A stretch of DNA of 64,000 bases. It comes from JAQBQB01 sp963757185. Its GTDB lineage: Bacteria > Gemmatimonadota > Gemmatimonadetes > Gemmatimonadales > Gemmatimonadaceae. Positions 18,061 to 28,482 of the stretch are shown here, piece by piece (position 1 is the stretch's first letter; each line of letters starts with the position of its first letter). The translations under genes and the position numbers were made by a program. The notes under the pieces were generated by a model. The model ran no database searches, had not been told where the DNA came from, and saw only the letters and a program-made list of their open reading frames with translations. The stretch covers positions 124,001 through 188,000 of the forward strand of contig CAVWQI010000008.1 of assembly GCA_963757185.1 (NCBI GenBank). Reading direction: 5' to 3'.

Positions 18061-19119
18061 ATGGAGAGCGTGCTGCACATAGTTGGTTTCGCGGGGAGCC
18101 TTCGACGCCAGTCCCTTAACCGGAGCCTTCTCCGGGCGGCGCAAGAGCTAGCGCCGCGGGGGATGGTGATCGAGATTTTCGACCGGTTGGACGAGATTCC
18201 TCCATACGATGAGGATGCGCGGGAGATCGCTCGCCCTGAACCGGTCGATACGCTTACTGAGGCGATTCGTGCCGCGGACGGGATTCTCGTCGTGACCCCG
18301 GAGTACAACTACAGCGTGCCTGGTGTCCTGAAGAACGCGATCGACTGGGTTTCCCGGCCGACGCAAACCTCACCCCTCAAGAACAAACCAGCGGCGATCA
18401 TGAGCGCGAGCACCGGAATGAGTGGCGGCATGAGAGCGCAGCTGCACCTGCGCCAATCGTTCGTGTACACGGAGACGCCCGCGATGCTGCGGCCCGAGAT
18501 CATCGTGGCGCAGGCAGCGCATCGGTTCGACGCGACCGGCAAACTGGTCGACGAACCGACGCGAGCGCTCGTGAAGACCTTCCTCGAGGCGTTCGCCGTG
18601 TGGGCGCGTCGATTCGTGCCGGTGGCCGCGGCGTGCATCGCGCTCGTCGTGACCGCGTGCGGCGGCGGCGCGACCGGAGGGGGCGGGCGTCCGACGACGG
18701 CGCCCGCGCCAGTGCCGGCGCCACTCACCACGGGCGGACCGCCGCCCACGTTCTCACGTACGACGGCCGACCTCAAGGTCTCGCGTCTGATCGACGTGCG
18801 CGAAGGAATGAGCAAGACAGCGCTCTGGCGCGCGGCGAATGAAGTGCTGTCGTCGAAGTACTCGGTCGACGTGAGCGATCAGAAAGCCGGATTCCTGATG
18901 ACGCCGTGGCAGGCGAGCTTCGCGCGCGCCGGCATGCCCGACCTTCGCTACCGCACTCGCGTGGTCATTCGCTTCGTCGGCGAAGACTGGAAGCAGGTTC
19001 TCGTGCGCGCCGAGGCGAACTGGCAGCGCGACGACGAGTGGGATGTGGGCGTCGACAACGCGCTGCTCGAGGAAGTCTCGAACGACCTGAAGACGAAGAT
19101 CGGGAAAAAGACGCCGTAA
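18061..19119 (+). CDS. NADPH-dependent FMN reductase fused in frame to a lipoprotein-like domain
   Basis: Residues 1-180 form a flavodoxin-like NAD(P)H:FMN/quinone reductase of the NADPH_dep_FMN_red family: VGFAGSLRRQSLNR (phosphate-binding loop), DEIPPYDEDAR, VTPEYNYSVPGVLKNAIDWVSR and the STGMSGG loop. That family normally ends here (EAFAVWARR). Instead the frame continues without a stop into a hydrophobic stretch ending in a lipobox (ALVVTAC-GGG), a Gly/Pro linker and a 125-residue unknown domain with mixed alpha/beta pattern. A cytosolic flavoprotein with an internal lipoprotein signal makes little sense as one polypeptide. Either two overlapping genes lost a stop, or an internal GTG (18598) with GAGG upstream starts the lipoprotein separately. 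Confidence 0.8.
   Translation: MESVLHIVGFAGSLRRQSLNRSLLRAAQELAPRGMVIEIFDRLDEIPPYDEDAREIARPEPVDTLTEAIRAADGILVVTPEYNYSVPGVLKNAIDWVSRPTQTSPLKNKPAAIMSASTGMSGGMRAQLHLRQSFVYTETPAMLRPEIIVAQAAHRFDATGKLVDEPTRALVKTFLEAFAVWARRFVPVAAACIALVVTACGGGATGGGGRPTTAPAPVPAPLTTGGPPPTFSRTTADLKVSRLIDVREGMSKTALWRAANEVLSSKYSVDVSDQKAGFLMTPWQASFARAGMPDLRYRTRVVIRFVGEDWKQVLVRAEANWQRDDEWDVGVDNALLEEVSNDLKTKIGKKTP
18598..19119 (+). other. Possible independent lipoprotein translated from an internal GTG
   Basis: In-frame GTG within the flavoreductase ORF, preceded by GAGG at 8 bases. The product would start with Trp-Ala-Arg-Arg, a 15-residue hydrophobic core and the lipobox VTAC, a textbook lipoprotein signal at the correct distance from the N-terminus, followed by a domain with conserved-looking IDVREGMSKTALWRAANEVL. 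Its function is not recognised. This reading explains the sequence better than a single fused protein, but it is an inference. Confidence 0.45.
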
Positions 19120-19264
19120 CGGCGCCTATCGAGGCAGCAGCGCTACCAGGGCGTACTTGCTGCCCTTGAGGACGAACACCGCGCCGTATTTCAGCGGGAA
19201 CTGCGTCGTCGACCCTGTGGCGGTGGTCGTCACCGGAACGCGGATTTCCAGCGGCACCTTCGCG

Positions 19265-20959
<1,695 letters not shown>

Positions 20960-21247
20960 GTTCTCGGATTTACCCGCATAAGACTATGGCCATCGCGCGG
21001 TGATTGCTGCAAGGGAGCGCTCACCAAAGGACAATCCTGCCGCGAGGGCTCGTTTGGCAGCGAGCCGAGGAGGATTCAGGCCAAGTCCCGAAACTCGCCC
21101 CAAATCTAGGTGCTGGAGCGGTTTCGCGCTCGGGGTGAATTGGGCCAATACGTGCCGGTGCCCGAGGCTGCTGGGGCAACCTGGGGCACCGGTGGCGCTT
21201 TCGGGGGACCACAGGTCACGCCCGGCGCTTTCTGGCAGTCGGGCGCG

Positions 21248-21601
21248 TTACGGATTGGCGATGCGCCGGCGATCCTGACGAATGTCCCGCTGGTCGGCGC
21301 GAATGTCGTGCTTGTCGCCGACGATGTCCCGGCGGTCGCGCGTGACGTCGCGGAGGTCCTGCCGCGCGTCCTTGAACTGGCCCGACTTGACGTCCTGGCG
21401 GACGTCGCGCTTGTCGGCGCGGATGTCGCGCTGGTCCGCCCGCACGTCGTGCCGGTCACGCACGAGGTCGCGATGATCACGCCTCAGGTCTCGGACTTCC
21501 CGCTTGGTACCTGGGTTCGTGGACGTCTGCGCGCCGGCGATTCCGGCAACCGCGACCGCCATCACCGCGCCGAGCACGGCCGTCTTTACGCTCCTGATCA
21601 T
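21248..21601 (-). CDS. Small exported protein of charged Asp-Arg repeats
   Basis: Signal peptide (residues 1-25, ending GIAGA-Q) followed by about 85 residues made almost entirely of repeats of the form R-D-x-R-D-(V/I)-R-A-D, with Asp and Arg alternating every three to four positions. A long, single charged alpha helix or coiled coil in the periplasm is expected. A good AGGAG lies about 8 bases before the ATG, which decides the strand: the opposite strand also has an open frame here that is a shadow of the repeats. No family is recognised beyond resemblance to other low-complexity exported proteins. Confidence 0.75.
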   Translation of the reverse strand: MIRSVKTAVLGAVMAVAVAGIAGAQTSTNPGTKREVRDLRRDHRDLVRDRHDVRADQRDIRADKRDVRQDVKSGQFKDARQDLRDVTRDRRDIVGDKHDIRADQRDIRQDRRRIANP

Positions 21602-21803
21602 GTGCAGCTCCTGTGAACGTTCTTGAGTGTTTCGTCATGCACCGGGTGGTGCCTGCATTCACTCAGGAGGACGAGAGCTGCTCGTGGATCGTTAAGGCCG
21701 GCGCGTTACAAGTGCCGCGCGAGGCACCTCAAAACCGTCGGAACCTATTTGTTCGAAGGGTGTTACGCCGACCGCACAAACGCCGAACATCGCGGTCCGG
21801 CGA

Positions 21804-22328
21804 TCACCACCCGTTGCGACCGCGAAGGCTCGTCACATGCGCGACGTGGTGCCGGCCGTGCCATTCGTACAACGCGAGCATCTGGTCGAGGTTCATCACA
21901 CCGTTCTCGGGATGCTTCAGCGTCCGCGCGAAATCGGACGGCGACATCGCGCGCAGCACGCGAAGCCAACGATCGTGCACGGCGTCGAGCAGGGCGAGGG
22001 ACGTCGCGATCGGCGTCGAGCGGGAATCCTCGAGTTGCGCCCATTTCGCCTCGTCGTACGGCTTGATCGTCGGCGTGTCCTCAGTGAGCGCCAGCTTGAA
22101 GCGAGTGTACGCATTCAAGTGGCTGTCGGGCACGTGGTGCACGACTTGCCGGACGGTCCACCCGTCGGGTCGATAGGGCGTGTCGAGCTGGCGATCGTCG
22201 AGGCCGGAGACGGCGGTGCGCAGGAGCGTCGGCGCGGCGCTGATCGCGTCGATCGCGGTGCGTCGCTGTTCCGAAGTGAGCGACTGAGGCCGCTGGTGGC
22301 GCCCGACGGGATATCGCAGATCTTCCAT
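21804..22328 (-). CDS. YfiT/DinB family putative metal-dependent hydrolase (bacillithiol-transferase-like)
   Basis: Four-helix DinB-like protein of 174 aa. The N-terminus DLRYPVGRH matches the YPIG start of the YfiT group. The metal-binding His triad is visible as H66 in VVHHVPDSH and the pair in WHGRHHVAHV near the C-terminus. Family members bind Ni or Zn and some act as thiol-dependent S-transferases; the thiol used here cannot be told. Stand-alone gene, divergent from the Rieske-FAD gene about 100 bp away. Confidence 0.88.
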   Translation of the reverse strand: MEDLRYPVGRHQRPQSLTSEQRRTAIDAISAAPTLLRTAVSGLDDRQLDTPYRPDGWTVRQVVHHVPDSHLNAYTRFKLALTEDTPTIKPYDEAKWAQLEDSRSTPIATSLALLDAVHDRWLRVLRAMSPSDFARTLKHPENGVMNLDQMLALYEWHGRHHVAHVTSLRGRNGW

Positions 22329-22430
22329 GAGAACTGTCGTGTCGCGTTGAGGGTGTTGGAGCGGGCGAGGGAACGCCGATTCACCGGAATGTACTGGTGT
22401 CCGGCGCGCACTTCATTCGAGGGCTGAAAC

Positions 22431-23984
22431 ATGGGCGGGTCGAACGAGCTCACTGGTCCCGATCTCAGCGAGGGAATCGAAGCGGATAGCCTCGAGCCGG
22501 GCGGCGCGCTGCTCGGGCACTCCGACGGCGATCCCGTACTGCTCGTCCGGCTGGGGGCCGACTACTGCGCGATCGCCGCGACGTGCACGCACTACGGCGG
22601 ACCGCTGGCCGAAGGCCTCTTCGACGGAGACACGGTCCGCTGCCCCTGGCATCACGCCTGCTTCAACCTCCGCACCGGCGAAGCGCTGCACGCACCCGCG
22701 CTCTCCCCCGTCGCTCGTTACGCGACGGAGCGTCGCGGCACGAAGGTCGTCGTCACCGGCAAGTTCGAGCGAGACCCGCTGGTCCCATCCGCATCCGCGT
22801 CGTTCACGCGAGATCCATCGATCAAGAACGTGGTGATCGTCGGCGGCGGCGCGGCCGGCGGCGCGGCGGCGGAGATGCTTCGCCGCTGCGGACACGACGG
22901 CGGAATCACCATCGTCGACTCCGACGACGCCGCGCCGTACGATCGCCCCAATCTCTCGAAGGACTACCTCGCCGGGAACGCACCGGAAGAATGGATTCCG
23001 CTCCGTCCCGAGGATTTCTATCGCGAGCACGGCATCGAACGGGTGCGCGGGCGAGTCACCCGCATCGACACCGCGCGCAAGCAAATCGAGATCGATAGCC
23101 GCGAGCCTCTGTCCTACGACGCTCTGCTGCTCGCCACCGGGGCGGAGCCCGTCCGGCTGAATACGCCGGGTGCCGATCTGCCGCACGTACGCTATCTGCG
23201 TACGCTCGACGACAGCCGAGCGATAATCGCCGCGGCCAAGACGGCCAAACACGCCGTCGTCGTCGGGTCGAGCTTCATCGGCCTCGAAGTCGCGGCATCG
23301 CTGCGCGCACGCGGCCTCGGCGTGGACGTCGTCGCGCCCGAGACTCTTCCTCTCTCCCGCGTACTCGGCGACGACCTCGGCGCGTTCATCAAGAGCCTGC
23401 ACGAGGAGCACGGCGTCGTCTTCCATCTGGGACATACGGCGCAGCGAGTCGAGGAGGACGCGGTCGTTCTCGACGATGGCACGCGACTCCCCGCGGATCT
23501 CGTCCTGTTCGGCGTCGGCGTGAAGCCGCGCCTCTCGCTGGCCGAGAGCGCCGGTCTGACGATGGATCGCGGCGTGTTGGTGGACGAGTTCCTGCGGACG
23601 AGCGCCGCCGGCGTCTATGCCGCGGGCGACATCGCGCGATGGCCCGACCCGCACACCGGCGAGCGCATTCGCGTCGAGCACTGGGTCGTCGCGCAGCGAC
23701 AGGGACAGGCGGCGGCTCGCAACATTCTCGGCGCGCACGAGCCGTTCGAAGCCGTTCCGTTCTTCTGGAGCGCGCACTACGACGTCAGCATCAACTACGT
23801 CGGGCACGCCGAGAAATGGGACCGGGTCGAGGTGTCCGGCGACGCGGCGAAGCGGGACGTGGCCGTGCGGTTCATGCGCGGCGACCAAGTGCTGGCGCTG
23901 GCTACGCTCTTCCGCGACGAGGACAGCCTGCGCGGCGAGCTGGACATGGAGCGGCAAACGGGCGCGGCGGCCGGCGCCGGCTGA
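22431..23984 (+). CDS. Rieske-domain FAD/NAD(P)-dependent oxidoreductase (AIFM3-like)
   Basis: Cytosolic flavoprotein with its own Rieske [2Fe-2S] domain. Residues about 15-110 form the Rieske module with ligands C52, H54 (CTHYGG), C71 and H74 (CPWHHACF). A pyridine-nucleotide-disulfide-oxidoreductase fold follows: FAD loop VVIVGGGAAGGAAAEML near 125-141, a second Rossmann loop AVVVGSSFIGLEVAASLRARG for NAD(P), and the conserved GVYAAGDIARW motif. A reductase C-terminal domain completes 517 aa. GAGGG lies 7 bases before the ATG. The electron acceptor is unknown; monocistronic. Confidence 0.93.
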   Translation: MGGSNELTGPDLSEGIEADSLEPGGALLGHSDGDPVLLVRLGADYCAIAATCTHYGGPLAEGLFDGDTVRCPWHHACFNLRTGEALHAPALSPVARYATERRGTKVVVTGKFERDPLVPSASASFTRDPSIKNVVIVGGGAAGGAAAEMLRRCGHDGGITIVDSDDAAPYDRPNLSKDYLAGNAPEEWIPLRPEDFYREHGIERVRGRVTRIDTARKQIEIDSREPLSYDALLLATGAEPVRLNTPGADLPHVRYLRTLDDSRAIIAAAKTAKHAVVVGSSFIGLEVAASLRARGLGVDVVAPETLPLSRVLGDDLGAFIKSLHEEHGVVFHLGHTAQRVEEDAVVLDDGTRLPADLVLFGVGVKPRLSLAESAGLTMDRGVLVDEFLRTSAAGVYAAGDIARWPDPHTGERIRVEHWVVAQRQGQAAARNILGAHEPFEAVPFFWSAHYDVSINYVGHAEKWDRVEVSGDAAKRDVAVRFMRGDQVLALATLFRDEDSLRGELDMERQTGAAAGAG

Positions 23985-24017
23985 GCCGCACGCCGGCGCC
24001 GACCCACCCGGACGCGC

Positions 24018-24046
24018 TTGACAGAACGGGGTCCAGCGAAAATATT
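24018..24046 (+). promoter_or_regulatory. Sigma-70-type promoter of the blaI-M56 operon
   Basis: TTGACA at 24018-24023, 17-bp spacer, then AATATT at 24041-24046, in an unusually AT-rich island just before blaI. The -10 box lies inside the palindromic operator, a good arrangement for repression. Confidence 0.7.
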
Positions 24047-24067
24047 CTCTCTTAGAGACAATATTTT
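24039..24067. promoter_or_regulatory. 13-bp-arm palindrome, candidate BlaI operator
   Basis: Arms 24039-24051 and 24055-24067 are complementary with one mismatch around a TTA spacer. It covers the -10 box and ends seven bases before the blaI ATG. BlaI/MecI proteins bind such dyads as dimers and repress their own operon. Confidence 0.7.
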
Positions 24068-24073
24068 ATCTAA

Positions 24074-24469
24074 ATGCCCAGGACCGCTTCTCCTTCGACG
24101 AACTTGAGCCGCCGCGAGCGGCAGATCATGGACGTGGTGTATTCCGCCGGCGGCGCGACGGCGGCGACCATTCACTCGCGGCTCCCCGATCCACCCGTTC
24201 CGGCGGCGGTGCGGACGATGCTTCGGATCCTCGAGAGCAAGGGGCATCTCCGCCACGAGAAAGACGGCCCGCGGCACGTCTACTACCCCACGACGCCGCG
24301 CAACGTCGCGCAGAAGAGCGCCGTGCGCCACCTGATCGGAACGTTCTTCGGCGGCTCGCGAACGGCGGCCGTCGTCGCGTTGCTCGATGACGTGGACCGC
24401 CCGCTCACCGGCGCCGAACGAACCGAGCTGGCCGGCGTGATCAAGCGCCTGCGGGCGGAAGGGAAGTAG
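24074..24469 (+). CDS. BlaI/MecI/CopY family transcriptional repressor
   Basis: Winged-helix repressor of 131 aa. Motifs: LSRRERQIMDVVYSAGGATAATIHSRL (helix 1 to recognition region), AVRTMLRILESKGHLRHEKDG and the dimerisation tail NVAQKSAVRHLIGTFFGGSRTAAVVALLDD. In the classical system the repressor is inactivated when the membrane protease BlaR1 senses its signal. The M56 protease gene begins 7 bp downstream, so both are co-transcribed from the promoter with overlapping operator. A beta-lactamase gene is not nearby, so the signal need not be a beta-lactam. Confidence 0.94.
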   Translation: MPRTASPSTNLSRRERQIMDVVYSAGGATAATIHSRLPDPPVPAAVRTMLRILESKGHLRHEKDGPRHVYYPTTPRNVAQKSAVRHLIGTFFGGSRTAAVVALLDDVDRPLTGAERTELAGVIKRLRAEGK

Positions 24470-24476
24470 GACCAAA

Positions 24477-25727
24477 ATGCTCACGACGCTCGCCGGACTG
24501 CCCGCCTCGGCCGCTGATAGCGCGCGTGCGGCGGCGTCGGTCTACACGGCGTCGCTGTTGGCAACCGCCCCGATCATGGCCGCGGCGATCGGAGCGTTTG
24601 CGATGCGTCGCGCAGCCGCCGAAGGACGCGTGCTCGTCTGGCGCGTGGCCGTCGTGATGCTGCTCGCCGCGCTCGCGGGTCGTTTGCTTCCTCTGCGGCT
24701 CGCCGGATGGTCGGTCCCTTCGATCGTGGCCGCGCCGCTCGTCGCGCTCGGACGCATCCGGGTCGCCGATCTGGCGCCGCGTGTCGCGGGCATGCACAAC
24801 TACGTGCCGGCCGGATCGCGCTGGATTCAGATGGCGTTCGCCATGTACGTCGCCGGCGTGGTCGTCGCGCTGTTTCCCACAGCCCTCGCGTCGATTCGTG
24901 CCCGGCGAACGCTGAGACGAGCTCGCGCGCTCGACGCCGACCGCTCGTGGGCGGCCGATCTCGAGGATTCGCGGCGCCGCCTCGACGTACGCCGCGGCGT
25001 GCGCCTGCTTCAAAGCCGCGAGGTGGACGTCCCGATGACGTGGGGCCTGCGGCACGCAGTGATTCTCTTGCCCGCGGCCGCGGATGATTGGACCGAGGAT
25101 GAGCGTCGGATGGTGCTGCGGCACGAGCTCGCGCACGTGCGCGGCGCCGATTGGGCCTTTGGACTCGCGGCGCGTTTCGCGTGCTCGCTGTACTGGTTCC
25201 ATCCCGGCGTCTGGTGGATCGCCCGCGCTCTGCGCCGCGACGCCGAGCGGGCCGCCGACGATCGCGTGATCTCGTCGGGAGTCGCCCGGAGCGACTACGC
25301 CGAACTGCTCATCGCGGCATCTACGGGAGAGGCCGGCGCGTCGCGCGTCGAGACGGCGCTCGCACTCTCCGGACGCGGACCTCTGCGCGCACGACTCGCG
25401 GCGATCCTCGACGTCGGCCGTGACGTGCGTCCCCTGGCGCGGCGCTGGACGCTCGTCGCCACCGCGGCGTGCGCGGTGTCGGCGGTGCCACTCTGCGGCG
25501 TGGAGATCGTGCCCACGCGGGACGTGCTCGCCAGCTTGATGCGCGATTCGCGATGGGAGTCGCGCGCATACGCGGTGATCGGTCTGGCGCATCGTGCGGA
25601 CACGGTGGCGTTCGCGCGAAGCGCGGCGGAGCTGGACCCGAACCCGCGCGTGCGGGCGTGGGCGCGCTACGCGCTCGGCCTGCGTCCGGAAGCGGCGCCG
25701 CTGACCGGCGCCGCCGAAGCCCGCTAG
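24477..25727 (+). CDS. M56 family metallopeptidase (BlaR1-like), with C-terminal repeat segment
   Basis: Integral membrane zinc protease, partner of the preceding repressor. Hydrophobic helices occupy the first 130 residues. The catalytic motif is HELAH (WTEDERRMVLRHELAHVRGADW) with the downstream DAERAADDRV supplying the third ligand, as in BlaR1. The C-terminus lacks a penicillin-binding sensor domain; instead it has about 60 residues resembling one or two HEAT-like repeats (SRWESRAYAVIGLAHR, NPRVRAWARYALG). The trigger for proteolysis is thus unknown. The following gene begins 26 bp after the stop, suggesting a three-gene operon. Confidence 0.92.
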   Translation: MLTTLAGLPASAADSARAAASVYTASLLATAPIMAAAIGAFAMRRAAAEGRVLVWRVAVVMLLAALAGRLLPLRLAGWSVPSIVAAPLVALGRIRVADLAPRVAGMHNYVPAGSRWIQMAFAMYVAGVVVALFPTALASIRARRTLRRARALDADRSWAADLEDSRRRLDVRRGVRLLQSREVDVPMTWGLRHAVILLPAAADDWTEDERRMVLRHELAHVRGADWAFGLAARFACSLYWFHPGVWWIARALRRDAERAADDRVISSGVARSDYAELLIAASTGEAGASRVETALALSGRGPLRARLAAILDVGRDVRPLARRWTLVATAACAVSAVPLCGVEIVPTRDVLASLMRDSRWESRAYAVIGLAHRADTVAFARSAAELDPNPRVRAWARYALGLRPEAAPLTGAAEAR

Positions 25728-25753
25728 ACGACCTTCAGATGGGAGCTGCGCAG

Positions 25754-28255
25754 ATGCGTCTTTTGGATCGGTTGAAAGAGACAAAAAATTATCTACTGTT
25801 CGTCACACTTGCCGTATTCGGCGTTGGGTTCGCCGATCTCGTGCGGGGCGGAATCACCGTGTCTGCCATCTCGCTCGCCCTGGCGTACTGCGTTCTCGTG
25901 CCGCTCGTGATCTGGCATTGGGGCGACGGCGGCGCCGAGTTGGGTGAGACGCGCGACGAACGCCCGCCCTACCTCGCTGCGGGAATCCTCGCGGCGTGCG
26001 TGCTCGGGCTCTACCTCCTGACGCTCGCGCCTTCCACGGCGATGTGGGATACGAGCGAATACATCGCCGCGGCGTACACGTTCGGACTGCCGCACCCGCC
26101 GGGGAACCCGCTGTTCGTCATCGTCGGACGCGCGTTCTCGCTGCTGCCGATCGCGCCGTCGGTCGCGTCGCGAATCAACGTGCTCGCGGCCATCGCGAGC
26201 GCGGCGGCGGCGGGCTGCTGGTTCCTCATCACTGAGCACGTGCTGCGCGGCTGGCTTCGCTCGCGCGCGCTGCGGATCGTCGGCGCAACCGCGGGCGCGG
26301 CGATTGGCGCGCTCGCCTTCACGGTGTGGAACCAGTCGGTCGTGAACGAGAAAGTCTATACGATCTCGCTGGCGGGGATCGCGATCGTCTCGTGGCTCGC
26401 CGTGCGTTGGACGCGCGACCCCGCGGGCTCGTTCGCCGACCGGCGGCTCGTTCTCGCCGCCTATCTCTGCGGCCTCGGCTACGCCAACCACATGGCGGGA
26501 ATGCTGCCCGTCGGAGCGCTGGGACTCGCGATCCTGGCGATTCGGCCGCGCACGCTGCTGCGCGCGCGCCTCGTGCTCGCGTGCGTCGTCGCGGCGCTCG
26601 CTGGATTGAGCCCGTTCGCCACGCAGCCGATTCGCGCGGCCTATTTCCCCGCCGTCAACGAGGGCGAGCCGACCGGCTGTCGCACCAAGATCGAGATGTC
26701 GTGCACGCTCTCGAAGGCGACGCTCGACTCTTTCCTTTACAACTTCAACCGGGGCCAGTACGCCAAGCCGGCGCTCGAGGACAGGCAGGCGGGGTTCGGC
26801 GACCAGCTCGAGATGTGGTGGCTCTACTTCAAGTGGCAGTGGATGCGCGACGCCGACGGATCGTGGGCGTTCGCGCAGTCGCTGCTCGCCGCGACCTTCC
26901 TCGTGCTGGGTCTGGTCGGCGCGCGCGCGCATGCCGCGAGGGACCGGCCGAGCTTCTGGTACTTCAGCGCGCTCATGTTCACGACGACGCTGCTGCTCGT
27001 CTACTACCTCAACTTCAAGCTCGGCAGCTCGCAGAATCCGACATCGCCTCAAGATCACGAGGTCCGCGACCGGGATTACTTCTTCATCTGGAGCTACTCG
27101 GCGTGGGGTGTGTGGGCGGGTCTCGGTCTCGTCTACGTCTGGGAGTCGCTCGCCGCGCTCGTCGGACTAGAAAAGAGGAAAGGCAAAGCGCTCGAGGGCG
27201 AGCCGACCCGGCGAGGCTGGATGCTGACGTCGCCGGCGATGGCGCTGGCGCTGGTGCCGCTGGCGACGAACTGGAGCGCCGCGCCGCGTTCGCACCATCG
27301 CGCGACGCGAAACGTCGCGGCCGACATGCTGAACTCGGTCGAGCCGTACGGTGTGCTCGTGACGGTGGGCGACAACGACACGTTCCCGCTCTGGTACGCG
27401 CAGGAAGTGGAGGGCATTCGGCGCGACGTCGTCGTGGCGAACACGTCGCTGCTCAACACCGAGTGGTACGCGCGCCAGATCATTCGCCGACCGATCTACG
27501 ACTACGACGCCGCGAGCGGTCCCGCGGTCTATCGAAACGGGATCTGGCGCAAGCCGACCAGCCCGCCGCTTCACATGTCGTTCGCCGATGCGGACTCGTA
27601 TCCAGAATACATTCAGCTGCCGGGGCCGATGGTGTTCAACAGCGGCGCGATCCACGCGACGATCGATCCTCGTCGATTGGAGAACGGCGTTCTCATGCGA
27701 GCCGATGCGCTCGTCTTGCGAATGATTCAGGATTCGTGGCCCGCGCGCCCGATCTATTTCGCGCGCTCGGCCGGCGGTTATCCGCGATCACTCGGGCTGG
27801 GCGACAACGTGTTGACGCAGGGGTTGGCGTCGAAGTTGTTCATGCCACCGACGTCACAGGCGCGAGACACCGTTCTCATCGAAGGGGACGGATGGCTCGA
27901 CGTGGCGCGAACGCGCGCTCTATGGAACGACGCGTTCGTCGGCCCGCGCGCGATCGTTTCCGAGGGGCGTTGGGTGGACCGGCCGTCGGTGAGCATGCCG
28001 GCGCTGTACTTGTTCGGCGGTGTCGAGCTGGCCGAGGCGTTGCGCGCTGGGGGCGATGCGCGGGGCGCGGACTCGATATTGGCGACGACGCGGGACGTGG
28101 CGCGCGCGACGCGGCTCGACGACGTCGTTCGCGGGGTCGAGCAGGCCCTTCGGCGTCCCGAGGTATCTGACTCGGCCGGTGTGACGCTCGGCACGCCTCG
28201 CGACGCGCGGCTCAAGACGCAAAGTGCCGAGCCGATCCAGCCGCGCCGCCGGTGA
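25754..28255 (+). CDS. DUF2723 family membrane protein (TMEM260-like, GT-C-type fold)
   Basis: Polytopic membrane protein of 833 aa. ATG at 25754 was chosen because GGGAG lies nine bases before it; the frame continues upstream inside the M56 gene region. Two extra helices precede the diagnostic DUF2723 core: TLAPSTAMWDTSEYIAAAYTFGLPHPPGNPLF, where the acidic D-(S/T)-xE-(Y/F) pair is the presumed catalytic site, then about ten helices, ending in a soluble C-terminal half with GDNDTFPLWY. Members are thought to be lipid-linked-sugar glycosyltransferases of O-mannosyl type, but bacterial substrates are unproven. Probably co-transcribed with blaI-M56. Confidence 0.88.
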   Translation: MRLLDRLKETKNYLLFVTLAVFGVGFADLVRGGITVSAISLALAYCVLVPLVIWHWGDGGAELGETRDERPPYLAAGILAACVLGLYLLTLAPSTAMWDTSEYIAAAYTFGLPHPPGNPLFVIVGRAFSLLPIAPSVASRINVLAAIASAAAAGCWFLITEHVLRGWLRSRALRIVGATAGAAIGALAFTVWNQSVVNEKVYTISLAGIAIVSWLAVRWTRDPAGSFADRRLVLAAYLCGLGYANHMAGMLPVGALGLAILAIRPRTLLRARLVLACVVAALAGLSPFATQPIRAAYFPAVNEGEPTGCRTKIEMSCTLSKATLDSFLYNFNRGQYAKPALEDRQAGFGDQLEMWWLYFKWQWMRDADGSWAFAQSLLAATFLVLGLVGARAHAARDRPSFWYFSALMFTTTLLLVYYLNFKLGSSQNPTSPQDHEVRDRDYFFIWSYSAWGVWAGLGLVYVWESLAALVGLEKRKGKALEGEPTRRGWMLTSPAMALALVPLATNWSAAPRSHHRATRNVAADMLNSVEPYGVLVTVGDNDTFPLWYAQEVEGIRRDVVVANTSLLNTEWYARQIIRRPIYDYDAASGPAVYRNGIWRKPTSPPLHMSFADADSYPEYIQLPGPMVFNSGAIHATIDPRRLENGVLMRADALVLRMIQDSWPARPIYFARSAGGYPRSLGLGDNVLTQGLASKLFMPPTSQARDTVLIEGDGWLDVARTRALWNDAFVGPRAIVSEGRWVDRPSVSMPALYLFGGVELAEALRAGGDARGADSILATTRDVARATRLDDVVRGVEQALRRPEVSDSAGVTLGTPRDARLKTQSAEPIQPRRR

Positions 28256-28386
28256 TGCGGGCGCGAGCGTCCGTGTCACGAAGAAATCGCTCCGGAGTCA
28301 CGCTCGAGTTTGTCGCGAAAGGCGGACACGAAGCGAACTGTTACGTTTGCTAATCAGACATTCTTAATCGCGTTACGAGTTTCGTA

Positions 28387-28414
28387 TTGACCAGCGCGAG
28401 ACGCGACCTATATT
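28387..28414 (+). promoter_or_regulatory. Candidate sigma-70-type promoter for the S53 peptidase gene
   Basis: TTGACC at 28387-28392, 16-bp spacer, TATATT at 28409-28414 in a locally AT-richer segment, about 350 bp upstream of the sedolisin start. If used, the transcript has a leader of about 340 nt. Confidence 0.5.
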
Positions 28415-28482
28415 GTCGGCGTCCCGCGGTGGCCCTGCGCAGTGACGTCGGCCACCTCGCACGGACGGCGTGGACGACGATG

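Noticed and set aside
21248..21601. CRISPR-like array because of repeated DNA
   Set aside because: The repeats are coding, short and without spacers of constant length.
21110..21616. 168-residue open frame on the plus strand rich in Val-Ala-Asp-Val repeats
   Set aside because: The minus strand here has a signal peptide and ribosome binding site; the plus frame only mirrors its repeats.
24074..25727. Beta-lactam resistance locus
   Set aside because: BlaI and an M56 protease are present, but the penicillin sensor domain and a beta-lactamase are missing.
26326..28170. 614-residue open frame on the plus strand
   Set aside because: Same strand as the DUF2723 gene but shifted in frame; the DUF2723 frame has membrane helices and family motifs.
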